Below, one piece after another: positions 24,041 to 33,289 of a stretch of DNA of 64,000 bases. Source of the stretch: Clostridiales bacterium (GTDB taxonomy: Bacteria > Bacillota > Clostridia > Christensenellales > Borkfalkiaceae); assembly GCA_023667345.1 (NCBI GenBank), contig JAMPAF010000002.1, positions 1 through 64,000 of the forward strand, read 5' to 3'. A model generated the notes under the pieces. The model was not told the origin of the DNA and did no database searches. It was given only the letters and a program-made list of their open reading frames with translations. Made by a program: the position numbers and the translations under genes. Positions within the stretch are counted from its first letter, which is position 1. Every line of letters begins with the position of its first letter.

Positions 24041-24492
24041 TATTTTATGTATTCTCTCAGCCTTGAAACGATAATCGGCGTGTTTTCGTTGCTGTCGACA
24101 ACGATTAAAACGGTGTCGTCGCCCGCAACCGTTCCTATAACTTCCTTGTACTGCAACATATCAATAAACGCACCCGCGGTCGAGCCGTTGCCGCGCATGG
24201 TTTTAATGACGATTAAGTTGTTTGCGGCATTGATGGTCTGCACACATTCGCGGAAAAGGTTGCGCATTTTGTTATTCACGGCGTCGCCGCCGCCTTCGAT
24301 GTATGCGTACTTATACTTCTTCGTCGTCCCTGCGACCTTATAGAGTTTGAGGTCTTTAATATCTCTCGATATCGTTGCCTGGGTGACGTTAAAGTTGCGT
24401 TTAACCAATTCCGCGCAAAGCTCGTCCTGTGTCTCAATGTCCTGCTCTGCAATGATTTCCAAAATCATGGCTTGTCTTGCGTTTCTATGCAT
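24040..24492 (-). CDS. argR: Arginine repressor ArgR
   Basis: A 150-residue protein with an N-terminal winged helix (RQAMILEIIAEQDIETQDEL, residues 5-24; VTQATISRDIKDLKL near 37-51) and a C-terminal hexamerisation and arginine-binding domain (VGTVAGDDTVLIV). It regulates arginine synthesis and catabolism. Located between nadK and recN as usual. Confidence 0.94.
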   Translation of the reverse strand: MHRNARQAMILEIIAEQDIETQDELCAELVKRNFNVTQATISRDIKDLKLYKVAGTTKKYKYAYIEGGGDAVNNKMRNLFRECVQTINAANNLIVIKTMRGNGSTAGAFIDMLQYKEVIGTVAGDDTVLIVVDSNENTPIIVSRLREYIK

Positions 24493-25310
24493 CAGTTACT
24501 CCATATGTTTAATTTAATCAGTAATTTGTCGAAAAAATTATTATTTTCAACCGATATAAACTCGGTGTAAAAATCTGCTTTCTTTACCGTGACCGCTTCG
24601 AAGCCGCTCAATGTATCGACCACTCTGCCGTCTACTATAAGATTGAGCGTGCAGTTCTTTTCGAACTGGTTGACTTTCACTGTCGAATTCTCGCCGAAAA
24701 CTATCGGGCGGGAATGTAGCGAATGCGGGCAAATCGGCGTCATTATAAACGCCGCCAAGTCGGGCGTTAAGATTGAGCCTCCCGCCGAAAGCGAATACGC
24801 CGTAGAGCCGGTCGGCGTGCTGATTATAAGCCCGTCCGAGGAAAAGTTATCCACCGTCGTGCCGTCGATTTCGGCGTGCAGATTTACGGTGTTGCTGAAC
24901 GAATTGCCCGTCGTACAGCGTTGAAGAACAACCTCGTTTAAAGCAAGGTAATTTTTGCCGCGGAAAGTTACGCTGAGCATACTGCGCTTAATCGTTTTAA
25001 AATTTCCGCTTAAAACAAGCGAAAGCGCCTCTTCGAGCTGATTGCCCTCGAAATCGGTCAAAAAGCCCATATGACCGCAGTTAATGCCGAGAATTTTAAC
25101 GTTATTGAGCGCACACTCGCTTGCGACCGCCAAAATCGTGCCGTCGCCGCCCAGTACAAAAAGAATATCGAGGGTCTTTATAAGCGCGATATCGCTTATC
25201 AGAACGCACTCTATGCCGCGGGGTTTGAGAGCGGAAATTATTTTGCCGAGGTAGTCGTCCTGCTCGGCTTTGTACTTAACGTTTAGGTATATTCCCACTC
25301 TCATATGCAT
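24492..25310 (-). CDS. nadK: NAD kinase
   Basis: A 272-residue enzyme that phosphorylates NAD to NADP. Motifs: LGGDGT (residues 51-56), NCGHMGFLTDF, and TPTGSTAYSLSAGG. The ATG at 25310 follows AAAGGGTG; an alternative ATG two codons later is equally possible. It shares one base with argR, again consistent with a coupled operon. Confidence 0.94.
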   Translation of the reverse strand: MHMRVGIYLNVKYKAEQDDYLGKIISALKPRGIECVLISDIALIKTLDILFVLGGDGTILAVASECALNNVKILGINCGHMGFLTDFEGNQLEEALSLVLSGNFKTIKRSMLSVTFRGKNYLALNEVVLQRCTTGNSFSNTVNLHAEIDGTTVDNFSSDGLIISTPTGSTAYSLSAGGSILTPDLAAFIMTPICPHSLHSRPIVFGENSTVKVNQFEKNCTLNLIVDGRVVDTLSGFEAVTVKKADFYTEFISVENNNFFDKLLIKLNIWSN

Positions 25311-25343
25311 AATTATAACACCCTTTATTCAAATATGCAAATA

Positions 25344-25376
25344 AGTACGTTAAATTTTTTTATAATTTAACGTACT
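25344..25376 (-). terminator. Hairpin overlapping the tlyA stop
   Basis: A perfect 12-bp stem (AGTACGTTAAAT and ATTTAACGTACT) includes the last codons and stop of tlyA. The T-tract after the stem is weak (TATTTGCA), so termination may be partial, in keeping with nadK being the next gene of the same operon. Confidence 0.5.
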
Positions 25377-26118
25377 TTAATAATAGATTTATATCGGCTT
25401 TCTTCTCGCCGTTTTTCCGTAAAAGAATAAGATATTCCTTGTTTTTGTCCTTTCTTATCGGCGCGTTGGTCAAATTTTCGGCAAACAGCCCGCATTCACG
25501 GGCAAAATTGTAAATTTTTGTTATAACCTTTTTATGAACCTGCGTATCCTTGACTATTCCGCCCTTGCCAATATTTTTGCCCTCGCACTCGAATTGCGGT
25601 TTAATCAAGGCAATCGCATACCCGCCGTCGTCGAGAATTTCGGCAATATTCATTAGAATATACGTGAGCGATATAAAACTGACGTCGGCAACAACGCCGT
25701 CGATTCTTTCGGGGAATGTGTCATTCGAAAGGTTTCTGGCGTTGAAATTATCCAAAATCACTACGTTTTTGCCTTTCAGACTTTCGTCGAGCTGGCTTTC
25801 GCCCACGTCTATGCAATAAACTTTTTTTGCTCCGTTTTGCAAAAGACAGTCGGTAAACCCGCCGTTGCTTGCCCCTATGTCGGCAAAAGTTTTATCCTTT
25901 ACCGAAAAGCCGAAATCCTTTAAAGCCTTTGAAAGCTTATAGCCGCCGTTGGACACGAACAACTCGTCGGGCTGTATGAACGTAATATCGTCGCCATCTT
26001 TAAAATCGTACGACGGGGCTACGGGCTTGCCGTTTATAAGCACAAGCCCCTCTTCGATTGCCTGTGCCGCCTTTGTGCGGGAATTGAATTTTCCGGCTAA
26101 ATATTTGTCTAATCGCAT
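25360..26118 (-). CDS. tlyA: TlyA-family rRNA 2'-O-methyltransferase/hemolysin
   Basis: A 252-residue protein with an S4 domain (MRLDKYLAGKFNSRTKA at the N-terminus) and an FtsJ-like methyltransferase domain with SAM motif FADIGASNGGFTDCL near residue 80. TlyA methylates cytidines in 16S and 23S rRNA. The gene overlaps dxs by 10 nt, the standard order dxs-tlyA-nadK. Confidence 0.92.
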   Translation of the reverse strand: MRLDKYLAGKFNSRTKAAQAIEEGLVLINGKPVAPSYDFKDGDDITFIQPDELFVSNGGYKLSKALKDFGFSVKDKTFADIGASNGGFTDCLLQNGAKKVYCIDVGESQLDESLKGKNVVILDNFNARNLSNDTFPERIDGVVADVSFISLTYILMNIAEILDDGGYAIALIKPQFECEGKNIGKGGIVKDTQVHKKVITKIYNFARECGLFAENLTNAPIRKDKNKEYLILLRKNGEKKADINLLLKYVKL

Positions 26119-27833
26119 TTACTTTGTATGTAGTTTAAAATCGCGTTCTTATACGCGCCGAACTCTTTGGTGAGTTCTTCAACCGAGCCGTGCGGAATAA
26201 ATTCGTCGGCGCAACCGAAGCATTTAACTTTCACCCTGCCGTTGTCGGAAAAATAGCTGCATATACTGCTACCGAAACCGCCTATAAGCTGGTTATCCTC
26301 TATCGTGACAACCAAATTATCGTTTAAGTTTTCAAGCATTTGGCTATCGAGCGGCTTAACGAAGCGGCAATTTATAATATCGAGTTCACAGCAAAGGCGT
26401 TCGTTTATATCGAGCGCGGTTTTAACAGCTCTTTCTCCGCAAGCCAAAATTGCAACACCCTTTTTGCCGCGGTTAAGATATTCCCACTTGCCGATTTCGA
26501 GTTTTTCTTCGGCAGAGCCGAAAACCGTGCGGCACTCCTTGGGGTAGCGAATTGCAAGTGGCGCATTAAAATCTACGCTTGCCGCAAGCATATTCGCAAA
26601 CTCGTTGATATCCTTTGGCACGGCTATGGTCAGTTTTGGTATCATATTCAAAAAGGATAAGTCGAACACGCCCTGATGGGTTTCGCCGTCCTCGCCCGAT
26701 ATCCCCGCTCTGTCCACGCACATTGTGACGGGCAGATTCTGACTGCATATATCTATGATAATCTCGTCGAACGAACGCTGTAAAAAGGTTGAATATACCG
26801 CATAGTACGGCTTTAACCCCTGCGCGGCGAGCGCGGCGCAGAGAATGGTTGCGTGCTCCTCGCAAATGCCGACGTCTATTGCGCGTTCGGGGAATTTTTC
26901 GAAGAATTCCGAAAGCCCTAAGCTCGGCGTCATTGCCGCCGTGACGGCGACGATTGATTTATCCTTTTCTGCAAGGGTTTCAAGCGTTTTGCCCAAAACT
27001 TCGGAATATGAGGTAACGCTGCTTTTGCCGTTGCACGCAATTCCGTGCGTCTGCTGGGGGTGTTCCTCGCAGAAAGCGTAGCCCTTGCCCTTCTTTGTTG
27101 CAACGTGCAAAATTACCGACTGGGTTTTAAGCTTTTCCTTAATTTCGGAAAGCTTTTCAATCATGCCGTCAAGGTCGTTGCCGTCGTAAACGCCGTCGTA
27201 CGAAAAGCCGAACCTTTCGAAAATATTGGTATGCTTTTCGACCTTGGCGCGGAATTTGTCGTTTTGGCTGAGCTGTTCGAGATACTCGTGCATACTGCCG
27301 ACGGTGGGCGAAATGGACATTCCGTTATCATTTAAAATAACCAAAATGTTGGTATTGAGCGGGCGCAGACTGTTAAACGCTTCGTACACCAGCCCGTTGT
27401 TGAACGAGCCGTCGCCGATAATCGCAATCACGTTAAAATTTTCGCCCTTGATATCGCGCGCCTTGGCAAACCCGAGCGCCGCCGACACCGAAGTGCCCGC
27501 GTGCCCCGTGTTGTAGCAGTCGTATTCGCTCTCCTCTCTTTTAGGAAAGCCGGAGGGTCCTCCCCGCCTTCTTAAATTTTCAAAGTCAGCCTCTCTGCCC
27601 GACAAAAGTTTATGGGCGTAGCACTGATGGCCGACGTCGAAAATGAGCTTATCTTTCGGGAAATCGAACACATAATGAAGAGCGACGGTCAACTCGATAA
27701 TGCCGAGATTGGATGACAGGTGACCGCCGTTATTCATAACCGTAGTTATTATTTTTTCTCGCAGATGCTCGCAGACGCTTTTCAAACCGTCGCGGTCGAG
27801 AGATTTTAAATTTTTATCGAAATATTCAGGCAT
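26109..27833 (-). CDS. dxs: 1-deoxy-D-xylulose-5-phosphate synthase
   Basis: A 574-residue thiamine-diphosphate enzyme that condenses pyruvate and glyceraldehyde 3-phosphate in the MEP pathway. TPP motif GDGSFNNGLVYEAFN near residue 145, transketolase central domain with DRAGISGEDGETHQG and EEHATILCAALAAQG. It is slightly shorter than the usual 620 residues. ATG 27833 has GGGTGG before it and is preferred over GTG at 27842. The product also feeds thiamine synthesis. Confidence 0.95.
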   Translation of the reverse strand: MPEYFDKNLKSLDRDGLKSVCEHLREKIITTVMNNGGHLSSNLGIIELTVALHYVFDFPKDKLIFDVGHQCYAHKLLSGREADFENLRRRGGPSGFPKREESEYDCYNTGHAGTSVSAALGFAKARDIKGENFNVIAIIGDGSFNNGLVYEAFNSLRPLNTNILVILNDNGMSISPTVGSMHEYLEQLSQNDKFRAKVEKHTNIFERFGFSYDGVYDGNDLDGMIEKLSEIKEKLKTQSVILHVATKKGKGYAFCEEHPQQTHGIACNGKSSVTSYSEVLGKTLETLAEKDKSIVAVTAAMTPSLGLSEFFEKFPERAIDVGICEEHATILCAALAAQGLKPYYAVYSTFLQRSFDEIIIDICSQNLPVTMCVDRAGISGEDGETHQGVFDLSFLNMIPKLTIAVPKDINEFANMLAASVDFNAPLAIRYPKECRTVFGSAEEKLEIGKWEYLNRGKKGVAILACGERAVKTALDINERLCCELDIINCRFVKPLDSQMLENLNDNLVVTIEDNQLIGGFGSSICSYFSDNGRVKVKCFGCADEFIPHGSVEELTKEFGAYKNAILNYIQSKCD

Positions 27834-27845
27834 TAAATCCACCCG

Positions 27846-28730
27846 TCAGTTCAAACGCGATTTTACGAAATTTACGATATCGTGCAAAAAGGCTACGTCT
27901 CCTTCTATACCGTCTAAAATTCTATGGCAATCGTCGCCCGTTACGTCCACGCGCAGTTTGCAATTTTCCAAGCCGTACAATTTGACGGCGGTAAGCTTGC
28001 CCTCCGCCTCGTCCTTGCCCGTGGTCTTGCCGAGATTTTCAAAACTTCCGCAGGCGTCTAAAATATCGTCGGTCAACTGAAAGAGATAGCCGAGCTTTTT
28101 GCCGAACTGCTTCAATTCGGAATAATATGCGCCGCCCTTTAAAACGCTCGGCACGGTAACCGCGGCAATCAGCAGTTTTGCCGTCTTGTTTTCGTAAATG
28201 TATTCGAGAGTATCCTCGTCGGCACTGCCGTCCTTTTCGTGCGCGATATCGGCGGACTGCCCCGCAATCATGCCGTAAACGCCCGCGGCATCGCAAATAA
28301 ATTTAGCCGCCGAAACGTATTCGCCGCCCTTGAAACATTCCGCAAACAGCATGGAATACGCGCAGTTTAACAGTCCGTCGCCCGCCAAAAGGGCGTTCGC
28401 CTCTCCGTAAACCTTGTGGTTAGACGGCTTTCCGCGGCGGAAATCGTCGTTATCCATTGCGGGCAAATCGTCGTGTATAAGCGAATAGGTATGAATAAAT
28501 TCGAGGGCGCACGCAAACGGCGAAAGCGTATCCTTATCTACGCCCAGCACCTCGCCGACCGCGTACATTAAAACGGGGCGTATGCGCTTGCCGCCGAGGC
28601 GCAGACTGTATTTCATACTCTCGCCCAAAACTTCGGGCACCGTGGAAAGTTCGTCGCAACGCCTGTTCAGCTCGTCTATGAAAAAGCTTCTGAACTGTTC
28701 GTACTTAATGTCGAAATTACTCAATTTCAA
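27846..28730 (-). CDS. ispA: Polyprenyl synthetase (farnesyl diphosphate synthase type)
   Basis: A 294-residue prenyltransferase with the two Asp-rich motifs: DDLPAMDND (about residues 92-100) and DDILD (near 218-222), plus GGKRIRP. It condenses IPP with DMAPP and GPP. It directly follows folD, with a 14-nt overlap of the coding regions. In many Firmicutes xseA and xseB lie between folD and ispA, but they are absent here. Confidence 0.93.
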   Translation of the reverse strand: MKLSNFDIKYEQFRSFFIDELNRRCDELSTVPEVLGESMKYSLRLGGKRIRPVLMYAVGEVLGVDKDTLSPFACALEFIHTYSLIHDDLPAMDNDDFRRGKPSNHKVYGEANALLAGDGLLNCAYSMLFAECFKGGEYVSAAKFICDAAGVYGMIAGQSADIAHEKDGSADEDTLEYIYENKTAKLLIAAVTVPSVLKGGAYYSELKQFGKKLGYLFQLTDDILDACGSFENLGKTTGKDEAEGKLTAVKLYGLENCKLRVDVTGDDCHRILDGIEGDVAFLHDIVNFVKSRLN

Positions 28731-29574
28731 CGCTCCTTTCGGCGGCGGTAACCGTGTTGTACAAGAGCATTGTTATAGTCATGGGACCGACTCCGCCGGG
28801 GACGGGCGTAATGTAAGAGCATTTTTCCTTTACGTTTTCGAAATCGACGTCGCCGCACAGTTTGCCGTTTTCGTCTCTGTTCATGCCAACATCGACTACG
28901 ACCGCGCCCTCTTTAACCATATCTGCGGTAACAAATTTCGCTCTGCCTATCGCGGCAACAAGAATATCCGCGCCGCGGCAAATATTCTTTAAATTTTCCG
29001 TTTTGCTGTGGCATACCGTAACGGTCGCGTCGGCGTTCAGAAGCAGCATTGCTATGGGCTTGCCGACTATGTTCGAGCGGCCTATAACCACCGCGTTTTT
29101 GCCGCGAAGAGATATGCCCTCGCGCTCCAGCATTTTCATAACGCCGTTGGGTGTGCACGCGACGAGGCAACTGCGGTTTAAGCACAGGTTGCCTATATTT
29201 TCCTCGCAGAAACCGTCCACGTCCTTACTCTTCGGGATGAGTTTTAAAATCTTTTCGGCATCGAGGTGCTTCGGCATGGGCAACTGCACCAAAATGCCGT
29301 GAATTGTATCGTTTGCAACTAATTCGCAGACGAGCTCTTCCACCTCGCTCTGCGTTGCTTCAGCGGGCAGATAGTATGCGTATGATTTTATTCCGACCTC
29401 TTCGCACCCTTTAATCTTGTTGCGCACGTAAACCTGCGAGGCGGGGTCGCTTCCCACAAGCACGACCGCAAGCCCGACCTCTTTGCCAGTAGCTTTTTTA
29501 AACTGCGCAACTCTGCTATGTATTTCGCCGCGGATTGCCGCCGAATGAGCCTTTCCGTCAATAAGTTTAAACAT
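28717..29574 (-). CDS. folD: Methylenetetrahydrofolate dehydrogenase/cyclohydrolase
   Basis: A 285-residue bifunctional enzyme converting 5,10-methylene-THF to 10-formyl-THF. Signature sequences GILVQLPMPKH, GRSNIVGKPIAMLL and PGGVGPMTITMLL are intact. ATG 29574 is taken because the longer frame from 29652 adds 26 unrelated residues overlapping nusB. The overlap with nusB is then 8 nt. Confidence 0.94.
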   Translation of the reverse strand: MFKLIDGKAHSAAIRGEIHSRVAQFKKATGKEVGLAVVLVGSDPASQVYVRNKIKGCEEVGIKSYAYYLPAEATQSEVEELVCELVANDTIHGILVQLPMPKHLDAEKILKLIPKSKDVDGFCEENIGNLCLNRSCLVACTPNGVMKMLEREGISLRGKNAVVIGRSNIVGKPIAMLLLNADATVTVCHSKTENLKNICRGADILVAAIGRAKFVTADMVKEGAVVVDVGMNRDENGKLCGDVDFENVKEKCSYITPVPGGVGPMTITMLLYNTVTAAERSVEIE

Positions 29575-29971
29575 TGTTTTTGCCTCCCGCAACCGCCGAA
29601 AGAATTCCCGTAATAAACGTCGCACTCTTTGCAGAAGAGTATTTCGAGGCAATGTTCGCCGCCTCGTTTAAAGACACCTTGTCGGGGATATCGTCTAAAT
29701 AGAGTATTTCGGCAAAGCCTATCATTAAAATGCTCTTATCCGCGGGGAAAATGCGCTTTTCGGGGAAGGACAGCGAATGCTTATCCAAAAGCTTTAAAAG
29801 CTCGGCGCCGTGCTCCTGTATAACGGTAAGCACGCGGTCGCAGTAAGTTATATCGTCCGCAGTAAGCTCGCCCGCCTTATACAGCGAGGTTTTAAGTTCG
29901 CCGTCTACCCCGTCGTTAAACTGCGACGCGTACAAAAGCTTAAAAAGTGATTCTCTTGCAATAGTTCTCAT
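29567..29971 (-). CDS. nusB: Transcription antitermination factor NusB
   Basis: A 134-residue all-helical protein with the RNA-binding N-terminus (RTIARESLFKLLYASQF) and the ADKSILMIGFAEILYLDDIP and SLNEAANIASKYSSAKSATFITGIL stretches typical of NusB. It binds boxA RNA with NusE. Start ATG at 29971 has only weak TTTGGTAA upstream, so its translation may rely on coupling or transcript context. Confidence 0.92.
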   Translation of the reverse strand: MRTIARESLFKLLYASQFNDGVDGELKTSLYKAGELTADDITYCDRVLTVIQEHGAELLKLLDKHSLSFPEKRIFPADKSILMIGFAEILYLDDIPDKVSLNEAANIASKYSSAKSATFITGILSAVAGGKNNV

Positions 29972-29989
29972 AATATTACCAAATATAAA

Positions 29990-30015
29990 TATTCCCTTAA
30001 AATTTTAAGGGAATA
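29990..30015 (-). terminator. Perfect palindrome between asp23 and nusB
   Basis: TATTCCCTTAAAA joins its exact complement, a 26-bp palindrome (29990-30015) 8 bp after the asp23-type gene stop. The tail is TTTATATTT on the minus strand. It is likely to terminate the upstream gene and separate it from the nusB operon. Confidence 0.6.
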
Positions 30016-30022
30016 CTTGTTT

Positions 30023-30358
30023 TTATATTGTCGGGTTTTCGGGGAAATCGACGTCCTGAACGTGAACGTCGACTTTTGCCACCTTGTAATTTGTCATAGA
30101 TTCGACGTTGTGTTTAATCGACTGCTGTATTCTGAACGCAAGCGAAGGAACGTTGTAGCCGTACTCGACCTTAACGCCGATATCCGCTATTATGCCTTCC
30201 TTATCGAAATTGAGCTTGATACCCTTGTTTTTCTGATTGAGAAGGCTAACGCCCTCGACCTCGCCGATTGCAAGCGCCACTATGCCGATAACTATACCCG
30301 AATTATACGAGATTTTACCTTTCGAAGTAGTAGTCGGGTCATGTCTTATATGTGCCAT
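30023..30358 (-). CDS. Asp23/Gls24-family envelope stress protein
   Basis: A 111-residue protein with the Asp23 pattern: GKISYNSGIVIGIVALAIGE near the start, then VSLLN, and DVGVKVEYG-type GIIADIGVKVEYGYNVP. Members associate with the membrane through AmaP partners or, in YloU-type proteins, occur beside nusB as here. RBS AAGGAG precedes ATG 30358. Function in this organism unknown. Confidence 0.88.
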   Translation of the reverse strand: MAHIRHDPTTTSKGKISYNSGIVIGIVALAIGEVEGVSLLNQKNKGIKLNFDKEGIIADIGVKVEYGYNVPSLAFRIQQSIKHNVESMTNYKVAKVDVHVQDVDFPENPTI

Positions 30359-30446
30359 ATCTGCTCCTTAAAAGCTGTTTACAACATATGTTGCCTGCGC
30401 TTTTAAATTAGTATACCACATATTGATAAATATTGCAACTTAATTT

Positions 30447-30932
30447 TCAGATTTGTGTATACACGGGCATTATAATTATGTTCGTGCCGTCGACACCGAG
30501 TTCGTTGGTCAAAAGGTCGTATATGGACATCGCCGCAGATGCGTCGAGCTCGTTGGTGTTTACGAATACGTTTACGTTCTGCGATTCCATACCTATGGAA
30601 ACAACCGCGTCGGAAAAGCCGAGGGATTTAATCATCGTTTCGACGACGAGTTCGTTTTCCATAATGCCTACGATTTTAAGCTTCATATCCATTGCGCTTT
30701 CATACTTTTCACTGCCCGCTTCGTAGTTGTCTATAACGCTGTCTATCTGCAATAACTCTTCGCTTCTTTTTGAGGTTCTTTCCGAGCGGAAGGACGTGAA
30801 ATAGTTCGCCGTCTGAATTGCGTCCGCCTGAGCGGTGGTTCTGCGGTTTACAAGCACTACATTCAGAACGGCAGTAACTGCAAGCAACAGCACAAGTGAG
30901 GACATGATGATAATCTTCTTCTTTTTGGTCAT
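30447..30932 (-). CDS. spoIIIAH: Stage III sporulation protein AH
   Basis: A 161-residue single-pass protein: a basic N-terminus (MTKKKKIIIM), a membrane segment at residues 8-30, then a soluble domain with the VETMIKSLGFSDAVVSI and VNVFVNTNELDASAA stretches of the YscJ-like ring-building fold. In the mother cell it forms the channel that contacts SpoIIQ in the forespore. Last gene of the spoIIIA operon. Confidence 0.88.
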   Translation of the reverse strand: MTKKKKIIIMSSLVLLLAVTAVLNVVLVNRRTTAQADAIQTANYFTSFRSERTSKRSEELLQIDSVIDNYEAGSEKYESAMDMKLKIVGIMENELVVETMIKSLGFSDAVVSIGMESQNVNVFVNTNELDASAAMSIYDLLTNELGVDGTNIIIMPVYTQI

Positions 30933-30944
30933 TTTTAAATCTCC

Positions 30945-31307
30945 TTATTTGTTCATAGCGTATATTGCTATATTATTTTTATCTACGTTAAGTGCGGTCG
31001 CCGCCGCGTTTAAAATGTCGCTTCGGGTCATAATGTTGTCTGCGCCTTCGCACACGATAATTACTCCCTCGACCCCGCCGTTCCCCTCGGTTATCATAAC
31101 TTCGGCTTTGCCTACGCCGTCGATTTCCGAGAGAATTCTCATAAGCTTTATTTCGGTTGCCGACCTCACGGCATCGTCCGACGAGGCGGAAGTTACCTTG
31201 TTTTTGCCGCCGTACAGTAAGAGCGCCAAGCCGATTAAAGCAACTAATAAACAGCCTATTATAAGTATTTTTCCGTGCGACTTTAAGTAGTCAGTCAGTC
31301 GTTTCAT
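30945..31307 (-). CDS. spoIIIAG: Stage III sporulation protein AG
   Basis: A 120-residue protein with one membrane segment (residues 12-30) and a ring-building domain. The IDGVGKAEVMITEGNGGVEGVIIVCEGADN pattern (starting near residue 61) is characteristic; this region is shorter than in Bacillus. It forms a multimeric ring of the feeding channel. Overlaps spoIIIAF by 17 nt. Confidence 0.85.
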   Translation of the reverse strand: MKRLTDYLKSHGKILIIGCLLVALIGLALLLYGGKNKVTSASSDDAVRSATEIKLMRILSEIDGVGKAEVMITEGNGGVEGVIIVCEGADNIMTRSDILNAAATALNVDKNNIAIYAMNK

Positions 31308-31722
31308 TTACTGTTATATTTATATAGCCCAAGCCTTCCAAATATTCCGTAATTTGCTCGACAGTTTGTACATTTGAAAAATTTCCCGAAACGGTAACGC
31401 CGTTTTCGGCAATTTTACTGCCGTCGTACACAATTTCGACAACGCAGACGCAGTCGTACCCCAACTCCTCCTCAACCTTTTGCGTTAAAAGCCTGCTTTG
31501 GTTCTGCGCATATACCTGCGATACGTAGTCGTAATCGTAGGAAAGAGTGCCCTCGGCGGGGGTAAACGTGAACAGTTTGGTAACGGGACTTACGAGCATA
31601 CCTATGCTTACGAGCCGCAACACGAAATTCACGCTCTTTTTAAGCTTGCCCTCGGGCACCAAAAAACTTATTAATACGGTCAGAAAAATAACGCCGACGG
31701 CGGTCAGTAAATATGCTTTCAT
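31291..31722 (-). CDS. spoIIIAF: Stage III sporulation protein AF
   Basis: A 143-residue protein with two membrane segments (about residues 3-22 and 30-52) and a small soluble domain containing the conserved VEEELGYDCVCVVEI. It anchors the channel apparatus. The ATGA overlap with spoIIIAE supports the operon. Confidence 0.82.
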   Translation of the reverse strand: MKAYLLTAVGVIFLTVLISFLVPEGKLKKSVNFVLRLVSIGMLVSPVTKLFTFTPAEGTLSYDYDYVSQVYAQNQSRLLTQKVEEELGYDCVCVVEIVYDGSKIAENGVTVSGNFSNVQTVEQITEYLEGLGYINITVNETTD

Positions 31723-32984
31723 ATAAACGCGTATGAGGAATTCAGAATGAGCATCACAACCAACAGATATAGAAAAGCCACCATTAAAATTCCCGCAATC
31801 AGAAATTCCACGTCCTTTGCAAACTCCGAAAACAGCGAATACAGCGTCTTTTCACCGAGGGGCTGCGAAATTGCCGCCGTAATTTTTAGCATTACCGAAA
31901 ATGCCGCAAGCATGATAAGCGGCTGAATTACTTCGGATATTAGCATTACAATGCCGCAAATTCCTAATGAACTCCGCACAACCGAGCCGGACATTACTAC
32001 CATGTCCACGCCCGCCGACAAAAAGTTGCCGACAATGGGCACGGAATTGCCGACAAGATATTTGGTTACCTTGAAAAACACGCCGTTAAACAGCGAAGTC
32101 GCCGAACTTTGCACGGTGATAAACAGCCCGAAAATTGTTACGGTTATTCCGATAACCCACTTCATAACCGATTTTATGAGCGAGGCTACGCCGGTAAAGG
32201 AAATTTCGGGGTTGATTTTCGAGGTAAAATTCAAGACAATGACCGCTATCGTTGCAGGGAAAATAAACGAGCTGACTATTTCGATTGCGCCGCCGCTCAA
32301 AAACAACGCAGACGGCTGATAAATTGCCGCCGCATCGCCTCCGCCCGTTAAAATAGTAAGAGTTACGAGTAGCGGCGTTATTATTTCCACCTGCCGCTTT
32401 ATGTTGTTAATGCACTTAACCGACGTCGTTACAATGCCGAAGAGCATCGACGAGAGTATAAGCATGATAAGCGAAACGCACGCAAGGCGGATAACCTTTG
32501 CCGTCGTTTTGCCTATTAACCCGCCTTCCGCGTCCGATGATACCGCGCACAGAATGGATATGGCGACAATCTGCGCAAACGCCGGCAACATTGTCGTAAC
32601 TCTGCTAAATAGAACGGAAAACAGTTCGGATATGTAGTCGGAATAGTTTACGCCGAGATTTCCGTTTACGAGATAGCTTACTATCTCCTTTGCCGTGTCG
32701 CCGAAACTGAACAGATAATCGTTGCCGTATTCGTCGAGATATTTCTGAATTTCGGTCAAATCGAGGCTGTCAATTATCGACGATATATTTTCGTTTAAAT
32801 CCGCGCCGTCGTCCGCATATGCGCAAATGCCGCCGTCGAACAGCAAGGGCAAGCTTAGCAGCAACAAAATTATAAAGATTGTCAGCGCAATTTTAATTAA
32901 GCGAGCTGAATTAACTTTACAATTACGCCGAAGAGCGACTGTAATATCGGCACCGACATAACGAATATTATTATTTTTCCGCAT
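31719..32984 (-). CDS. spoIIIAE: Stage III sporulation protein AE
   Basis: A large membrane protein of the feeding-tube complex, at most 421 residues, with a signal-like segment near residues 28-48 and about six further hydrophobic segments. The ATG at 32984 would make it overlap spoIIIAD by 88 nt, which is unusual; no other ATG, GTG or clear ribosome site lies between there and the SpoIIIAD stop, so the true start is uncertain and may be a few dozen codons downstream. Confidence 0.82.
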   Translation of the reverse strand: MRKNNNIRYVGADITVALRRNCKVNSARLIKIALTIFIILLLLSLPLLFDGGICAYADDGADLNENISSIIDSLDLTEIQKYLDEYGNDYLFSFGDTAKEIVSYLVNGNLGVNYSDYISELFSVLFSRVTTMLPAFAQIVAISILCAVSSDAEGGLIGKTTAKVIRLACVSLIMLILSSMLFGIVTTSVKCINNIKRQVEIITPLLVTLTILTGGGDAAAIYQPSALFLSGGAIEIVSSFIFPATIAVIVLNFTSKINPEISFTGVASLIKSVMKWVIGITVTIFGLFITVQSSATSLFNGVFFKVTKYLVGNSVPIVGNFLSAGVDMVVMSGSVVRSSLGICGIVMLISEVIQPLIMLAAFSVMLKITAAISQPLGEKTLYSLFSEFAKDVEFLIAGILMVAFLYLLVVMLILNSSYAFI

Positions 32985-33289
32985 AATACCAACTTGTCCG
33001 CCACCGACTCGAAACCCAAATCTTTAACCGAACTTGCCGTAAGCTCGATAAGATATCCGACGCCTACCACTTTGAAAATTATTCTTAAAACCGACTTGTC
33101 TATGTTTGTCTGCTCGGAAAACTGTTTAATAAATTTAAGACTTTCGGAAAGATAGTCGAACCCGCACAGAACAAGCATAATTCCTCCCGCCGTTATGCAC
33201 AGCGGAACGAGGTCGGAATTCTGCGATTTTAATATAAAGGCGCAAACTGCGGTAATAACCGCCACGGCGCATAACTGAAATACGGGCAT
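32897..33289 (-). CDS. spoIIIAD: Stage III sporulation protein AD
   Basis: A 130-residue protein with four hydrophobic segments, containing the conserved LPLCIT-type motif DLVPLCITAGGIMLVLCGF and SEQTNIDKSVLRIIFKVVGVGYLIEL. It is thought to form part of the membrane scaffold with AC. It begins one base after spoIIIAC ends (33290). Confidence 0.88.
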   Translation of the reverse strand: MPVFQLCAVAVITAVCAFILKSQNSDLVPLCITAGGIMLVLCGFDYLSESLKFIKQFSEQTNIDKSVLRIIFKVVGVGYLIELTASSVKDLGFESVADKLVLCGKIIIFVMSVPILQSLFGVIVKLIQLA

